A stretch of DNA of 64,000 nt from the NCBI RefSeq assembly GCF_000158815.1, contig NZ_GG657738.1, positions 3,524,912-3,588,911 of the forward strand, read 5' to 3'. The stretch is from Micromonospora sp. ATCC 39149. Lineage in GTDB: Bacteria > Actinomycetota > Actinomycetes > Mycobacteriales > Micromonosporaceae. Shown here in pieces: positions 1 through 11,225 of this stretch. The notes under the pieces are model-generated. The model had not been told where the DNA came from, searched no databases, and worked only from the letters and a program-made list of their open reading frames with translations. A program made the translations under genes and the position numbers. Numbering within the stretch: the stretch's first letter is position 1; each line of letters opens with the position of its first letter.

Positions 1-114
1 GCACAGCCGATGCCCGCGCGCCCTAAGGTGCGATGGGTACCCGCACGGTCGGGCGGGACTTTGGGCAGCGGTCGGCATGAGAGAGTTGTCGCTGACGTCG
101 ACGCGGAGGCATTG

Positions 115-1248
115 ATGAAGTTCCGAGTGGAGCGCGACGCGCTCGCCGAGGCCGTGGCGTGGACCGCAAAGAGCCTGCCCAACCGGCCGTCCGTGCCGGT
201 GCTCGCCGGGGTGATGCTGCGGGTGACCGACGGCAACCTGCAGGTCTCCGGCTTCGACTACGAGGTCTCCAGCCAGGTGACGGTCGAGGTGCAGGGTGAT
301 GCCGACGGGGCCGCCCTGGTTTCCGGCCGGTTGCTCGCCGAGATCACCAAGGCGCTCCCCGCGAAGCCGGTGGACATCGCCGCAGTCGGTGCGCACCTGG
401 AGCTGGTCTGTGGAAGCGCGCGGTTCACCCTGCCCACCATGCCGGTGGAGGACTACCCGGCCCTGCCTGACATGCCGGAAAGCGCCGGCACGGTCGACGC
501 CGCCGCGTTCGCCTCGGCCGTCGCCCAGGTCGCCGTGGCCGCCGGCCGGGACGAAACGCTGCCGATGATGACCGGCGTCCGCATCGAGCTGTCCGGCGGC
601 AACCTGGCCATGCTCGCCACCGACCGGTACCGTCTCGCCCTGCGCGAGATGGAGTGGCACCCGGACGACCCCGAGGTGAGCATCAACGCCCTGGTGCCGG
701 CCCGGACCCTGCACGACACCGCCAAGGCCCTCGGCCCGCTCGGCGGTCAGGTGACGATGGCGCTCTCGCAGGGCGCGGCGGGCGAAGGCATGATCGGCTT
801 CTCCGGCGGTACCCGGCGCACCACCAGCCGGCTGCTCGACGGCGCCAACTACCCGCCGGTGCGCTCGCTCTTCCCCGCCAGCCACAACGCGGAGGCCCGC
901 CTGGCGGTGAGCACCCTCATCGAGGTCGTGAAGCGGGTGGCGCTGGTCGCCGAGCGCACCACCCCCGTGCTGCTCAGCTTCAGCTCCGACGGCCTTGTCG
1001 TGGAGGCCGGCGGCACCGAGGAGGCGCGGGCCAGCGAGGCGATGGAGGCCACCTTCACCGGCGACCCGCTGACCATCGGCTTCAACCCGCAGTACCTCAT
1101 CGACGGTCTGGCCAACCTCGGCGCCCAGTTCGCGCTGCTCTCGTTCGTCGACGCCTTCAAGCCGGCAGTGATTTCGCCCGCCGGCGAGGATGGCGAGGTA
1201 ATCCCTGGGTACCGGTACCTCATCATGCCGATTCGCGTCTCCCGCTGA
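115..1248 (+). CDS. dnaN: DNA polymerase III sliding clamp (beta subunit)
   Basis: The 377-residue product is the ring-shaped clamp that tethers the replicative polymerase and repair proteins to DNA. It has the usual length and three-domain composition, opening MKFRVERDALAEAV with SLPNRPSVPVLAGV near the N terminus and closing on YRYLIMPIRV, the clamp C-terminal strand. The ATG at 115 is chosen because GGAGG sits at 105-109 with five bases of spacing; the frame is open to base 10, but that upstream part does not look like a clamp. gnd follows after 39 bp. dnaA and oriC are expected just left of the window (family knowledge; not visible). Confidence 0.97.
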   Translation: MKFRVERDALAEAVAWTAKSLPNRPSVPVLAGVMLRVTDGNLQVSGFDYEVSSQVTVEVQGDADGAALVSGRLLAEITKALPAKPVDIAAVGAHLELVCGSARFTLPTMPVEDYPALPDMPESAGTVDAAAFASAVAQVAVAAGRDETLPMMTGVRIELSGGNLAMLATDRYRLALREMEWHPDDPEVSINALVPARTLHDTAKALGPLGGQVTMALSQGAAGEGMIGFSGGTRRTTSRLLDGANYPPVRSLFPASHNAEARLAVSTLIEVVKRVALVAERTTPVLLSFSSDGLVVEAGGTEEARASEAMEATFTGDPLTIGFNPQYLIDGLANLGAQFALLSFVDAFKPAVISPAGEDGEVIPGYRYLIMPIRVSR

Positions 1249-1287
1249 TCGCGCATCCCGACCCAGACGCAGCGGAGGTAGGAACAC

Positions 1288-2160
1288 ATGCAGCTCGGCC
1301 TGGTAGGACTCGGCCGGATGGGCGGCAACATGCGCGAGCGGTTGCGCGCCGCCGGCCACGAGGTGATCGGCTACGACCGCAACGCCGACCGCAGTGACGT
1401 CGCGAGCATGGCTGAGCTGGCGGAGAAGCTCGACGCCCCACGGGCGATCTGGGTGATGGTTCCGGCCGGCGTCACCGACACCACCATCGACGCCCTCGCC
1501 GAGATGCTGGGTGCGGGCGACATCCTCATCGACGGCGGAAACTCGCGGTTCAGCGACGACGCCCCCCGGGCCGAACGGCTCGCCGAGCACGGCATCGGGT
1601 ACCTCGACGTCGGTGTCTCCGGCGGCGTCTGGGGCAAGGAGAACGGGTACGGCCTGATGGTCGGCGGCGCGCAGGAGCACGTCGACCGACTGATGCCTAT
1701 CTTCGAGGCGCTCAAGCCGGCCGGCGAGTTCGGCTTCGTGCACGCCGGCCCGGTCGGCGCAGGCCACTACGCCAAGATGGTGCACAACGGCATCGAGTAC
1801 GGCCTCATGCACGCCTACGCCGAGGGCTACGAGCTGCTGACCAAGTCCGAGATGGTCACCAACGTGCCGGGCGTGTTCAAGTCCTGGCGCGAGGGCACCG
1901 TGGTCCAGTCCTGGCTGCTCGACCTGCTCGACCGGGCCCTGGACGAGGACCCGGACTTGTCCGACCTGAGCGGCTACACCGAGGACACCGGCGAGGGCCG
2001 GTGGACCGTCGACGAGGCCATTCGCCTGGCCGTGCCGCTGAACGTCATCGCGGCCTCGCTGTTCGCCCGGTTCACCTCCCGGCAGGACGACTCGCCCGCG
2101 ATGAAGGCCGTCGCCGCGCTGCGCCAGCAGTTCGGTGGCCACGCCGTTCACAAGCGCTGA
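1288..2160 (+). CDS. gnd: 6-phosphogluconate dehydrogenase, short decarboxylating form
   Basis: This 290-residue enzyme should oxidise 6-phosphogluconate to ribulose 5-phosphate and CO2 in the cytoplasmic pentose phosphate pathway. The N-terminal Rossmann motif GLGRMGGNM starts at about residue 6. The substrate and catalytic segment [19 protein letters not shown] carries the expected Lys and Asn. The length of about 290 residues matches the short class often reported to prefer NAD+, not the 470-residue E. coli type; cofactor choice is inferred from length only. GGAGG at 1274-1278 fixes the ATG. Its place between dnaN and recF is typical of actinobacterial origin regions. Confidence 0.95.
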   Translation: MQLGLVGLGRMGGNMRERLRAAGHEVIGYDRNADRSDVASMAELAEKLDAPRAIWVMVPAGVTDTTIDALAEMLGAGDILIDGGNSRFSDDAPRAERLAEHGIGYLDVGVSGGVWGKENGYGLMVGGAQEHVDRLMPIFEALKPAGEFGFVHAGPVGAGHYAKMVHNGIEYGLMHAYAEGYELLTKSEMVTNVPGVFKSWREGTVVQSWLLDLLDRALDEDPDLSDLSGYTEDTGEGRWTVDEAIRLAVPLNVIAASLFARFTSRQDDSPAMKAVAALRQQFGGHAVHKR

Positions 2161-2176
2161 GCGGCGTTCGCAGCCC

Positions 2177-3310
2177 GTGTACGTCCGCCGGCTCGAACTG
2201 GTCGACTTCCGCTCCTACGAGCGGGTCGGCGTCGACCTTGAGCCCGGCCCCAACATCCTGATCGGCGCCAACGGCACCGGCAAGACCAACCTCGTCGAAG
2301 CGCTCGGCTACGTGGCGACCCTGGACTCGCACCGGGTCGCCACGGACGCCCCGCTGGTGCGGCTGGGCGCCACGTCCGCCGTGATCCGCTGCGCGGTGGT
2401 GCACGACGGCCGGGAACTGCTGGTCGAGCTGGAGATCGTCCCGGGCAAGGCCAACCGGGCCCGGCTGGGGCGCTCACCGGCCCGGCGGGCCCGCGACGTC
2501 CTCGGCGCGCTGCGGCTGGTGCTCTTCGCCCCGGAGGACCTGGAGCTCGTCCGTGGCGATCCGGCGGAACGCCGCCGCTACCTCGACGACCTGCTGGTCA
2601 GCCGGCAACCCCGGTACGCCGGGGTGCGCGCCGACTACGAGCGGGTGATCAAACAGCGCAACGCCCTGCTGCGCACCTCGTATCTGGCCCGCAAGACCGG
2701 CGGGACGCGCGGCGGGGACCTGTCGACCCTCGCCGTCTGGGACACCCACCTGGCCCGGCACGGGGCCGAACTGCTCGCCGGCAGGCTGGAGCTGGTCGCC
2801 GCGCTCGGCCCGCACGTCACCAAGGCGTACGACGCGGTCGCCGCCGGCAGGGGCGCGGCGGGGATCGCGTACCGACCGTCGGTGGAGCTGACCGACCCGG
2901 TAGCGGACCGGGCGGCGCTGGCCGAGGCGCTGCTCGCGGCACTGGCGGAGTCCCGGTCCGCCGAGGTGGAGCGCGGCACCACTCTGGTCGGCCCGCACCG
3001 CGACGACCTGGCCCTCACCCTCGGCCCGCTGCCCGCCAAGGGGTACGCCAGCCACGGCGAGTCCTGGTCGTTTGCCCTGGCCCTGCGGCTGGCCGGGTAC
3101 GATCTGCTCCGCTCCGACGGTATCGAGCCGGTCCTGGTGCTCGACGACGTCTTCGCCGAGCTCGACGTGGGCCGCCGGGAGCGGCTGGCGGGGCTGGTCG
3201 GCGGGGCGAGCCAGCTGCTGGTGACCTGTGCCGTGGACGACGACGTGCCGGCCGCCCTGCGTGGCGTCCGGTACCAGGTGGGCGAGGGGGCGGTGCGCCG
3301 TGCCGGATGA
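2177..3310 (+). CDS. recF: DNA replication/repair protein RecF
   Basis: RecF is an SMC-like ATPase that loads RecA at single-strand gaps. The 377-residue product starts [17 protein letters not shown], the family start, from a GTG at 2177. The Walker A motif GANGTGKT is at residues 30-37, and the Walker B segment [12 protein letters not shown] lies near residue 320. The frame is open upstream to 2135 inside gnd, but the family N terminus favours 2177, sixteen bases after the gnd stop. Its 3' end overlaps the start of the DUF721 gene by 11 bases, which suggests translational coupling. Confidence 0.96.
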   Translation: MYVRRLELVDFRSYERVGVDLEPGPNILIGANGTGKTNLVEALGYVATLDSHRVATDAPLVRLGATSAVIRCAVVHDGRELLVELEIVPGKANRARLGRSPARRARDVLGALRLVLFAPEDLELVRGDPAERRRYLDDLLVSRQPRYAGVRADYERVIKQRNALLRTSYLARKTGGTRGGDLSTLAVWDTHLARHGAELLAGRLELVAALGPHVTKAYDAVAAGRGAAGIAYRPSVELTDPVADRAALAEALLAALAESRSAEVERGTTLVGPHRDDLALTLGPLPAKGYASHGESWSFALALRLAGYDLLRSDGIEPVLVLDDVFAELDVGRRERLAGLVGGASQLLVTCAVDDDVPAALRGVRYQVGEGAVRRAG

Positions 3311-3996
3311 GCGGGAGCTGCCGCCGGCCCGGCTCGGGCCCCGTACCCCCGCCGAGGGATCCGGCGGCCCTGCGGCCCTGCCTGGCGACGGCGCACGCAG
3401 CGGCGGAGGACGCGACGCCGGGCGGGCGGCCGACGGGGCCGGGCGGGCGGACGGCCCGGCCGCCGAGGGGGGCGGTGACCCGCCCACCGGGTCAGCCGGG
3501 CCGGAGCTGGCCCGGGCGGTACTGGACGCCGCGAAGGCCCGGCGCGCGGCGGCGACCAAGACCCGCCGGCGCAGCGTCGTCTCGGGCGACGGCGAGGGCG
3601 GCCGGCGGCTGCGCGGCTACTCCGGCCCCGGGCCGGACCCCCGCGACCCGCAGCCGCTGGGCGTCGTGCTGGGCCGGCTGATGAAGGCGCGCGGCCTGGG
3701 AGCAGCCGGCGGCCGAAGACGACGTCTTCGGCGCGTGGGAGCGGGTGGTCGGCCCCGAGGTCGCGCAGAACAGCCGCCCGGTGAAGCTGGAGAACGGCGA
3801 GCTGACCGTCGAAGCCCGGTCCACCGCGTGGGCGACGCAGCTGCGACTGCTCGCCGCCTCCCTGCTCCGGCAGATCGCCAGCGAGGTGGGCCACAACGTG
3901 GTGCGCAAGTTGCACATCCACGGTCCGGCCGCGCCGTCCTGGTCCCGGGGGCCGCGCCGGGTCCGGGGCCGAGGCCCCCGCGACACCTACGGCTGA
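3300..3996 (+). pseudogene. DUF721 (DciA-like) family protein, broken by one extra base
   Basis: The gene starts at GTG 3300, overlapping the recF stop. It encodes a charged, Gly/Pro-rich N-terminal half (ELARAVLDAAKARRAA, then RRLRGYSGPGPDPRDPQPLG) running into LMKARG. At 3695-3697 one C too many (ggcctgg where ggctgg is expected) shifts the frame. The next frame then continues WEQPAAEDDVFGAWERVVGPEVAQN and on to the stop at 3996, the conserved DUF721 core. Removing one base restores about 231 residues. DUF721 proteins sit after recF throughout actinobacteria and are related to DciA, a helicase-associated replication factor. The shift may be a sequencing error or a real mutation; the core itself is undamaged. 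Confidence 0.85.
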
Positions 3997-4016
3997 CCCG
4001 GGCCGCGCCGCCCGGG
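3997..4016. terminator. short GC hairpin between convergent genes
   Basis: CCCGGGC at 3997-4003 and GCCCGGG at 4010-4016 form a perfect 7-bp stem with a six-base loop, directly after the DUF721 stop and before the convergent reverse-strand gene. There is no T tract. It could serve as a terminator, but short GC hairpins are common in DNA of this composition. Confidence 0.35.
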
Positions 4017-4043
4017 GGCTGGCCGCGCACAGCTTGGCCCCGG

Positions 4044-4598
4044 TCAGGCGTCGGCGTAGACGGCGAAGCCCCGGTCGGCGCAGCGGCGGTAGAAGGCTGC
4101 CAGCACGCCCAGTTCGGCGCAGGTGAAGTCCCACTGCGGCGGGTCGCCGTTCTCGTCGCGCAGCGCGTCCAGGCGGGTGTCGAGCCAGCGTAGCTGCTGC
4201 TCAGCGAGGCGGCCGTCGGCGAGCAGCCCGCGCAGCACGGCGCTGACCGAGTCGAAGGTGACGTTCTCCCCGTGCGGGCGATGCCCGGCCACGAAGCGTT
4301 CGATCCCACCGGCGATCCACGCGCAGCCGTCGGGGTCGATCACCGGGTCCTCGTCCTCGGCGGCGGCCTCCGTGGCGTAGAGCACATTCTCCAGCCCGAG
4401 CAGCAGGTCGACCAGTTCCGTGTAGGCGGTCGCCCGGACCGTGCCGGTCTTGGCGATGTGTTCCGCGAGGGCCGCCGTCGGCGCGGAGATCCGCGGCAGC
4501 TCGACGATCTCGCCGAAATCGACGAACTCGGCCGGTGCGACCGGGTCGTAGAAGCGGCCGGTCCGCGGCCAGTGCACCGCGACGTTGTCCAGCCCCAT
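4044..4598 (-). CDS. conserved hypothetical protein
   Basis: The 184-residue acidic soluble product has no motif I recognise. It begins MGLDNVAVHWPRTGRFYDP, has a Leu/Ala-rich helical middle (AALAEHIAKTGTVRATAYTELVDLLLGLENVLYATE) and ends GVLAAFYRRCADRGFAVYADA. It has no signal peptide and no membrane segment. It is the only reverse-strand gene between dnaN and tRNA-Ala, converging on the DUF721 gene and diverging from gyrB. Codon usage looks native, with strong third-position G/C. The reading frame is long and protein-like, so I regard it as real, function unknown. Confidence 0.75.
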   Translation of the reverse strand: MGLDNVAVHWPRTGRFYDPVAPAEFVDFGEIVELPRISAPTAALAEHIAKTGTVRATAYTELVDLLLGLENVLYATEAAAEDEDPVIDPDGCAWIAGGIERFVAGHRPHGENVTFDSVSAVLRGLLADGRLAEQQLRWLDTRLDALRDENGDPPQWDFTCAELGVLAAFYRRCADRGFAVYADA

Positions 4599-4872
4599 CT
4601 GGCGTCACCCCTTGAGAGCACGTGTCGAAGCGTTCGGGTCGATCGTCCGGTTCCGACCGGAAAAGATCAAGACCAGCCACGCTGGGCGCCGCAAACCTAC
4701 GCCCACCCCCCGTCCCGCCGCGACCCCCACCCCTCGCGTCCCGGCGGCGGCGTCGCCACCCGATCCGGGCCTCGCCTGTAGGGGGAGTCGTAGGTGGCGC
4801 GGTTCGGCCGGCTACGGAGTTCTCAGCCGCCGCGAAGGGGTGCCGAGTGGCGGTTCTGTCGTCCGCGCACAG

Positions 4873-4958
4873 TAAGATTGAGGGCGAGACGAAGACCCGA
4901 CAATGGTGCGACGGGCGCGGGCCCCCACAGGCCCGAGATCATTGTCCCACGTCGGGTC
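4873..4958 (+). promoter_or_regulatory. putative gyrB promoter and structured 5' leader
   Basis: The 520 bases before gyrB hold no convincing gene. A -10-like TAAGAT lies at 4873-4878. About 15 bases later an inverted repeat begins: GACCCGACAATG at 4894-4905 pairs with CATTG at 4940-4944 and TCGGGTC at 4952-4958, and a smaller GC hairpin sits inside. The transcript would have a leader of over 200 bases. gyrB is often controlled by supercoiling or leader structure; that role is inference here. Confidence 0.4.
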
Positions 4959-5076
4959 GAGCCGATCGCGATCCGCGGGCATCCGCGGCGACCGGCGCTT
5001 CGGCCCGTGCCCCGGTTCACGCCCGGTGCCGGTCCGCGCGCCGACGTCGCGTCCTGTCCGCCGAACCCGCGCCTGA

Positions 5077-7065
<1,989 letters not shown>

Positions 7066-7106
7066 CGGAGCCGGCGGGCCCGTCCGGCCGTCCACCGGCG
7101 GCCCGT

Positions 7107-7158
7107 CGATCCACAGAGTTATCCACAGCACGGCCGGTTTCCACAGCGGTTATCCACA
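7107..7158 (+). promoter_or_regulatory. cluster of DnaA boxes between gyrB and gyrA
   Basis: Two perfect 9-mers TTATCCACA lie at 7119-7127 and 7150-7158. Weaker same-strand matches are CGATCCACA at 7107-7115 and GTTTCCACA at 7137-7145. All four point the same way and sit within 52 bases of the 129-bp gyrB-gyrA gap, followed by an AT-richer stretch and the gyrA ribosome site AAGGG at 7184-7188. Such a cluster is typical of oriC or of DnaA-regulated promoters. Occupancy by DnaA is inference. Confidence 0.8.
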
Positions 7159-7194
7159 GAACGAAACCGACTCTGATTCTGATAAGGGTTAACA

Positions 7195-9717
7195 GTGACC
7201 GATACCCCCGAGTCCACCCCGAGCGAGCCCGAGGTCCCCGAGACCCCCGCCGCCGCAGTCGTGGCGCACGATCGGATCGAGCCGGTCGGGCTCGAGGTGG
7301 AGATGCAGCGCTCCTACCTCGACTACGCCATGAGCGTCATCGTCGGGCGGGCACTGCCGGACGTCCGGGACGGGCTCAAGCCGGTCCACCGCAAGATCCT
7401 CTATGCCATGTTCGACTCCGGCTACCGGCCGGACCGAGGCTACGTGAAGTGCTCCCGGGTCGTCGGTGACGTGATGGGCCAGTTCCACCCGCACGGCGAC
7501 TCGGCGATCTACGACGCCCTGGTCCGGATGGCGCAGCCCTGGTCGCTGCGGTACCCGCTGGTCGACGGCAACGGCAACTTCGGTTCGCCCGGTAACGATC
7601 CAGCCGCGGCGATGCGTTACACGGAGTGCAAGCTCGACCCGCTGGCGATGGAGATGCTGCGGGACATCGACGAGGACACCGTCGACCTGCAGGACAACTA
7701 CGACGGCCGGGCCAAGGAGCCCACCATCCTGCCGTCGCGGATCCCGAACCTGCTGATCAACGGCTCCGAGGGCATCGCGGTCGGCATGGCCACCAAGATC
7801 CCGCCGCACAACCTGCGTGAGATCGGCGCGGCGGTGCAGTGGTGCCTGGAGAACCCGGACGTCGACGAGGCGACCACCCTCGACGCGCTCATCGAGATCG
7901 TCAAGGGCCCGGACTTCCCGACCCACGGCCTGATCGTGGGCACCCAGGCGATCCAGGACGCCTACCGGACGGGCCGTGGGTCGATCCGGATGCGGGCCGT
8001 GGTGGAGGTCGAGGAGGACAAGCGGGGCCGGCCCTGCCTGGTGGTCAGCGAGCTGCCGTACCAGGTGAACCCGGACAACCTGGCCGAGCGGATCGCGGAG
8101 CTGATCAAGGAGGGCAAGCTCGGTGGTATCGCCGACATCCGGGACGAGTCCTCCGGGCGTACGGGCATGCGGATCGTGCTCGTGCTCAAGCGCGACGCGG
8201 TCGCCAAGGTGGTGCTGAACAACCTCTACAAGCACACCCAGCTGCAGGAGACGTTCGGCGCGAACATGCTGGCGCTGGTCGACGGCGTGCCGCGGACGCT
8301 GAACCTGGCCCAGTTCATCCGCTACTACGTCGAGCACCAGATCGAGGTGATCCGGCGGCGGACGGCGTTCCGGCTGCGCAAGGCCGAGGAGCGGGCGCAC
8401 ATCCTGCGCGGTCTGTCGAAGGCGCTGGACGCCCTGGACGAGGTGATCGCCCTGATCCGGCGCTCGCCGACGGTGGAGGACGCCCGGCAGGGCCTGATCC
8501 GGCTGCTGGAGATCGACGAGATCCAGGCGACCGCGATCCTGGACATGCAGCTGCGCCGGCTCGCGGCCCTGGAGCGGCAGCGGATCCTCGACGACCTGGC
8601 CAAGCTGGAGGTGGAGATCGCCGATCTCAAGGACATCCTGGCCAAGCCGGAGCGGCAGCGGCGGATCGTTTCGGAGGAGCTGGGCGAGATCGTCGCGAAG
8701 TGGGGCGACGAGCGGCGTACGAAGATCGTGCCGTTCGACGGCGAGGTCTCGATGGAGGACCTGATCGCCCGCGAGGACGTGGTGGTCACGATCACCCGCA
8801 CGGGGTACGCGAAGCGGACGAAGGTCGACCTGTACCGCTCGCAGCGGCGTGGCGGTAAGGGCGTCAGCGGGGCCACGCTGCGGCAGGACGACATCGTCAG
8901 CCACTTCTTCGTGTGCTCGACGCACGACTGGATGCTGTTCTTCACGAACAAGGGCCGGGTGTACCGGGCCAAGGCGTACGAGCTTCCGGAAGCCAGTAGG
9001 GTAGCCAAGGGCCAGCACGTGGCCAATCTGCTCGCGTTCCAAGCGGATGAGCAGATCGCGCAGATCATCGAAATCCCGAACTACCAGGTGGCCCCCTATC
9101 TGGTACTGGCCACGAAGAACGGCCTGGTGAAGAAGACGCGGCTCGAGGAGTTCGACTCCAACCGTTCCGGCGGAGTCATCGCGATCAACCTGCGCGATGA
9201 GGACGAGCTGGTGGGTGCTGCCCTCGTCGCGCCGTCCGACGATCTGCTGCTGGTTTCGAAGAACGCGCAGGCGATCCGCTTCAACGCCACGGACGAGGCG
9301 CTGCGGCCGATGGGTCGGGCCACGTCGGGTGTGATCGGCATGCGGTTCAGCGACGAGGACGTCCTGCTGGCCATGGAGGTGGTCCGCGAGGGGCTGGACG
9401 TCCTGGTGGCCACGAACGGGGGATACGCGAAACGCACCCCGATCGAGGAATACCCGGTGCAGGGCCGGGGAGGTAAGGGCGTGCTGACTGCGAAGATCAC
9501 CGAGCGACGCGGTGGTCTGGTCGGCGCGGTGGTGATCCACCCGGACGACGAGCTGTTCGCGATCACCAGCAACGGTGGCGTCATCCGAACTCCGGTGAAG
9601 CCTGTACGCCGTACGCGTGACCGGAACACAATGGGGGTCAAGCTGATGGACCTCCCAGACGGCGTGACTATCGTGGCGATTGCTCGCAATGCCGACGAGC
9701 CTGACGAACAGGACTAG
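7195..9717 (+). CDS. gyrA: DNA gyrase subunit A
   Basis: The 840-residue GyrA is the DNA breakage and rejoining subunit. The catalytic tyrosine is Tyr142 in [11 protein letters not shown]. The quinolone-resistance region reads [10 protein letters not shown] (98-107), with Ser103 and Asp107 at the positions of E. coli Ser83 and Asp87, so the usual drug-sensitive residues are present. The C-terminal beta-pinwheel has the GyrA-box-like QRRGGKG and QGRGGKG. GTG 7195 has AAGGG six bases upstream. The DUF3566 gene follows three bases after the stop, so co-transcription is likely. Confidence 0.97.
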   Translation: MTDTPESTPSEPEVPETPAAAVVAHDRIEPVGLEVEMQRSYLDYAMSVIVGRALPDVRDGLKPVHRKILYAMFDSGYRPDRGYVKCSRVVGDVMGQFHPHGDSAIYDALVRMAQPWSLRYPLVDGNGNFGSPGNDPAAAMRYTECKLDPLAMEMLRDIDEDTVDLQDNYDGRAKEPTILPSRIPNLLINGSEGIAVGMATKIPPHNLREIGAAVQWCLENPDVDEATTLDALIEIVKGPDFPTHGLIVGTQAIQDAYRTGRGSIRMRAVVEVEEDKRGRPCLVVSELPYQVNPDNLAERIAELIKEGKLGGIADIRDESSGRTGMRIVLVLKRDAVAKVVLNNLYKHTQLQETFGANMLALVDGVPRTLNLAQFIRYYVEHQIEVIRRRTAFRLRKAEERAHILRGLSKALDALDEVIALIRRSPTVEDARQGLIRLLEIDEIQATAILDMQLRRLAALERQRILDDLAKLEVEIADLKDILAKPERQRRIVSEELGEIVAKWGDERRTKIVPFDGEVSMEDLIAREDVVVTITRTGYAKRTKVDLYRSQRRGGKGVSGATLRQDDIVSHFFVCSTHDWMLFFTNKGRVYRAKAYELPEASRVAKGQHVANLLAFQADEQIAQIIEIPNYQVAPYLVLATKNGLVKKTRLEEFDSNRSGGVIAINLRDEDELVGAALVAPSDDLLLVSKNAQAIRFNATDEALRPMGRATSGVIGMRFSDEDVLLAMEVVREGLDVLVATNGGYAKRTPIEEYPVQGRGGKGVLTAKITERRGGLVGAVVIHPDDELFAITSNGGVIRTPVKPVRRTRDRNTMGVKLMDLPDGVTIVAIARNADEPDEQD

Positions 9718-9720
9718 TTG

Positions 9721-10632
9721 ATGACGGAGACACAGGCGAAGTCGGGGAACAAGGGGACCTCGGCCAACCCGGTCGACGAGGAGGCCGCCGCGAAGAGCGG
9801 CGCACCAGCGACCGGCCGCGCGGCCGTGGGCCGGGCAACCGTCCCCGCCGACGCGCCTGCCCCGAAGTTCACCCGGGCGCCCGGTATGGCGCCGCCGCCG
9901 GACTCCCCCGGCGACGACTCCGGTGCGAGCGACAAGACCGAGACATCCGGCATCGACGCGCCCACCTCCGCGGCGGCTCCGGCCGTGTCGGCGGGCAGCG
10001 CGGCCCGTCCGGCGACCACCCAGCCGATCAGGACCGGCGGCGGGCAGTCGGCGGCGGGCAGCGCCGTCACCGGCACCCTGCCACGCATCGGGGGTGGCAC
10101 CACGGCGAAGCCGCAACCGGACGGCGCCCGGCCGGCCGGCACCGGCCGTCCCGTCAGCGGCGGCGGATTGCCGCCCGGGGTGGCCGGAGCGGCGGCAGTC
10201 GGGGCCGCCCGCGTGGGCGACGCGGTACGCGCCGCGCGTACCTCGGTCGGCTCGGCCGCGTCGCGCGGGCCCCGTCGGGCCCGGCTGAACCTCAAGCGGA
10301 TCGACCCGTGGTCCGTGATGAAGTTCGCGTTCGCCGTCTCCGTGGTGCTCTTCATCGTGGTGGTCGTGGCCACGTCGGTGCTCTACCTGGCGTTGGACGC
10401 GATGGGCGTGTTCCAGAGTGTCAACGACAGCCTGACCGACCTGGTGGCCGCCGGCGGGCAGAGCAACAGCGGCTTCCAGATCACCGCCAAGGGTGTGATC
10501 CTGAGTTCCGCCCTGATCGGCCTGGTCAACGTCGTTCTGTTCACCGCGCTGGCCACCCTCGGCGCGTTCGTCTACAACGTCTGCGCCGACCTGGTCGGCG
10601 GGATCGAGCTGACGCTCGCCGAGCGGGACTGA
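9721..10632 (+). CDS. DUF3566 family membrane protein
   Basis: The 303-residue protein has a long N-terminal region rich in Ala, Gly, Pro and Thr with no obvious fold (about 1-175). The conserved DUF3566 module begins at LNLKRIDPWSVMKFAFAVS and carries two transmembrane helices (VVLFIVVVVATSVLYLAL and LIGLVNVVLFTALATLGAFVYNV), ending in GIELTLAERD. The ATG at 9721 is three bases after the gyrA stop. This neighbour of gyrA is conserved across actinobacteria; its biochemical role is not known to me. The disordered N-terminal half should be cytoplasmic. Confidence 0.9.
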   Translation: MTETQAKSGNKGTSANPVDEEAAAKSGAPATGRAAVGRATVPADAPAPKFTRAPGMAPPPDSPGDDSGASDKTETSGIDAPTSAAAPAVSAGSAARPATTQPIRTGGGQSAAGSAVTGTLPRIGGGTTAKPQPDGARPAGTGRPVSGGGLPPGVAGAAAVGAARVGDAVRAARTSVGSAASRGPRRARLNLKRIDPWSVMKFAFAVSVVLFIVVVVATSVLYLALDAMGVFQSVNDSLTDLVAAGGQSNSGFQITAKGVILSSALIGLVNVVLFTALATLGAFVYNVCADLVGGIELTLAERD

Positions 10633-10659
10633 CCGCGTCCGAGCGGAACTGACCGCGTC

Positions 10660-10702
10660 CGACGCCGGGGCCGTGCCGCGTAAAGCGGTCGCCCCGGCGT
10701 CG
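10660..10702 (+). terminator. terminator hairpin after the gyrase genes
   Basis: CGACGCCGGGGC (10660-10671) pairs perfectly with GCCCCGGCGTCG (10691-10702), and a small CCGC/GCGG hairpin sits inside the loop. No T tract follows, as is common for terminators in high-GC actinobacteria. Just upstream, 10621-10660 is a 20-bp direct duplication that includes the DUF3566 stop codon. Confidence 0.7.
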
Positions 10703-10759
10703 TGCGTCCGGGTAGTTTCGGGGGTACGGCGGGGCGGGCGACGCTCGGCGGGCCCCGAT

Positions 10760-10789
10760 TTGGGGCGCGGCGGGCGGATGCGTTAACCT
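10760..10789 (+). promoter_or_regulatory. putative tRNA-Ile promoter
   Basis: A -10-like TAACCT lies at 10784-10789 and a -35-like TTGGGG at 10760-10765, 18 bases apart. The -10 ends 15 bases before the first base of tRNA-Ile, a normal distance for a tRNA transcript with a short 5' extension. The -35 match is weak. Confidence 0.45.
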
Positions 10790-10804
10790 TGGCCGTCGCT
10801 ACGC

Positions 10805-10878
10805 GGGGCTATAGCTCAGTCGGTTAGAGCGCAGAGCTGATAACTCTGAGGTCGCTGGTTCGATTCCAGCTAGCCCCA
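10805..10878 (+). tRNA. tRNA-Ile (anticodon GAT)
   Basis: A full cloverleaf is visible. The acceptor stem is GGGGCTA (10805-10811) with TAGCCCC (10871-10877) and discriminator A at 10878. The anticodon stem CAGAG/CTCTG encloses the loop CTGATAA with anticodon GAT at 10839-10841. The T arm contains GGTTCGATTCC. CCA is not encoded. Its position after gyrA is standard in actinobacteria. Confidence 0.97.
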
Positions 10879-10921
10879 CCGCACATCGTTCCGACGGTTG
10901 TCGAGCGCAAGGGGTCGCCCC

Positions 10922-11050
10922 ATGTTCAAGAAGCTTCTGATTCTGGCCGGCGTCGTCGGTGTGGCTGCCCTCGTCGTTCGAAAGGTCAAGGCTTCGAACG
11001 ACGAGCGCGCACTGTGGCACGAGGCGACCACCGCTCCCGACCTGCGCTGA
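10922..11050 (+). CDS. DLW-39 family small membrane protein
   Basis: This 42-codon gene lies between the two tRNAs. It starts MFKKLLILAGVVGVAALVV, a short membrane helix after two lysines, continues RKVKASNDERALWHEATT and ends APDLR. The C-terminal ALWHEAT..PDL signature and the location beside gyrA and tRNA-Ile match the actinobacterial DLW-39 family, whose function is unknown. AGGGG at about 10909-10913 is a plausible ribosome site nine bases from the ATG at 10922. Confidence 0.85.
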   Translation: MFKKLLILAGVVGVAALVVRKVKASNDERALWHEATTAPDLR

Positions 11051-11093
11051 CCGTCTCCCCGACGGCCAGCCCCGGGCGGTTCCGCCCGTCCTC

Positions 11094-11166
11094 GGGGCCC
11101 TAGCTCAACTGGCAGAGCACTGCCTTTGCAAGGCAGGGGTTAGGGGTTCGAGTCCCCTGGGCTCCA
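11094..11166 (+). tRNA. tRNA-Ala (anticodon TGC)
   Basis: The acceptor stem GGGGCCC (11094-11100) pairs with GGGCTCC (11159-11165) including one G-T wobble; the discriminator is A at 11166 and CCA is encoded at 11167-11169. The anticodon stem CTGCC/GGCAG encloses loop TTTGCAA with anticodon TGC. The T arm is AGGGGTTCGAGTCCCCT. Its 3' end borders a decayed integrase gene, so it is a likely attachment site. Confidence 0.97.
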
Positions 11167-11225
11167 CCAGCACTATCCTTGGTTGATCTCGACCCCGAGT
11201 GCAGCCATCCGTACAGCCAAGCTTC

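Noticed and set aside
1..114. oriC within the window
   Set aside because: The short stretch before dnaN has no DnaA boxes; the origin must lie further left.
3690..3700. Programmed frameshifting in the DUF721 gene
   Set aside because: The site has no slippery run, no stop codon at the shift point and no clear stimulator; mutation or sequencing error is simpler.
7189..10116. 975-codon reverse frame across gyrA
   Set aside because: Antisense to gyrA; Arg/Leu/His-rich, no domain, no ribosome site.
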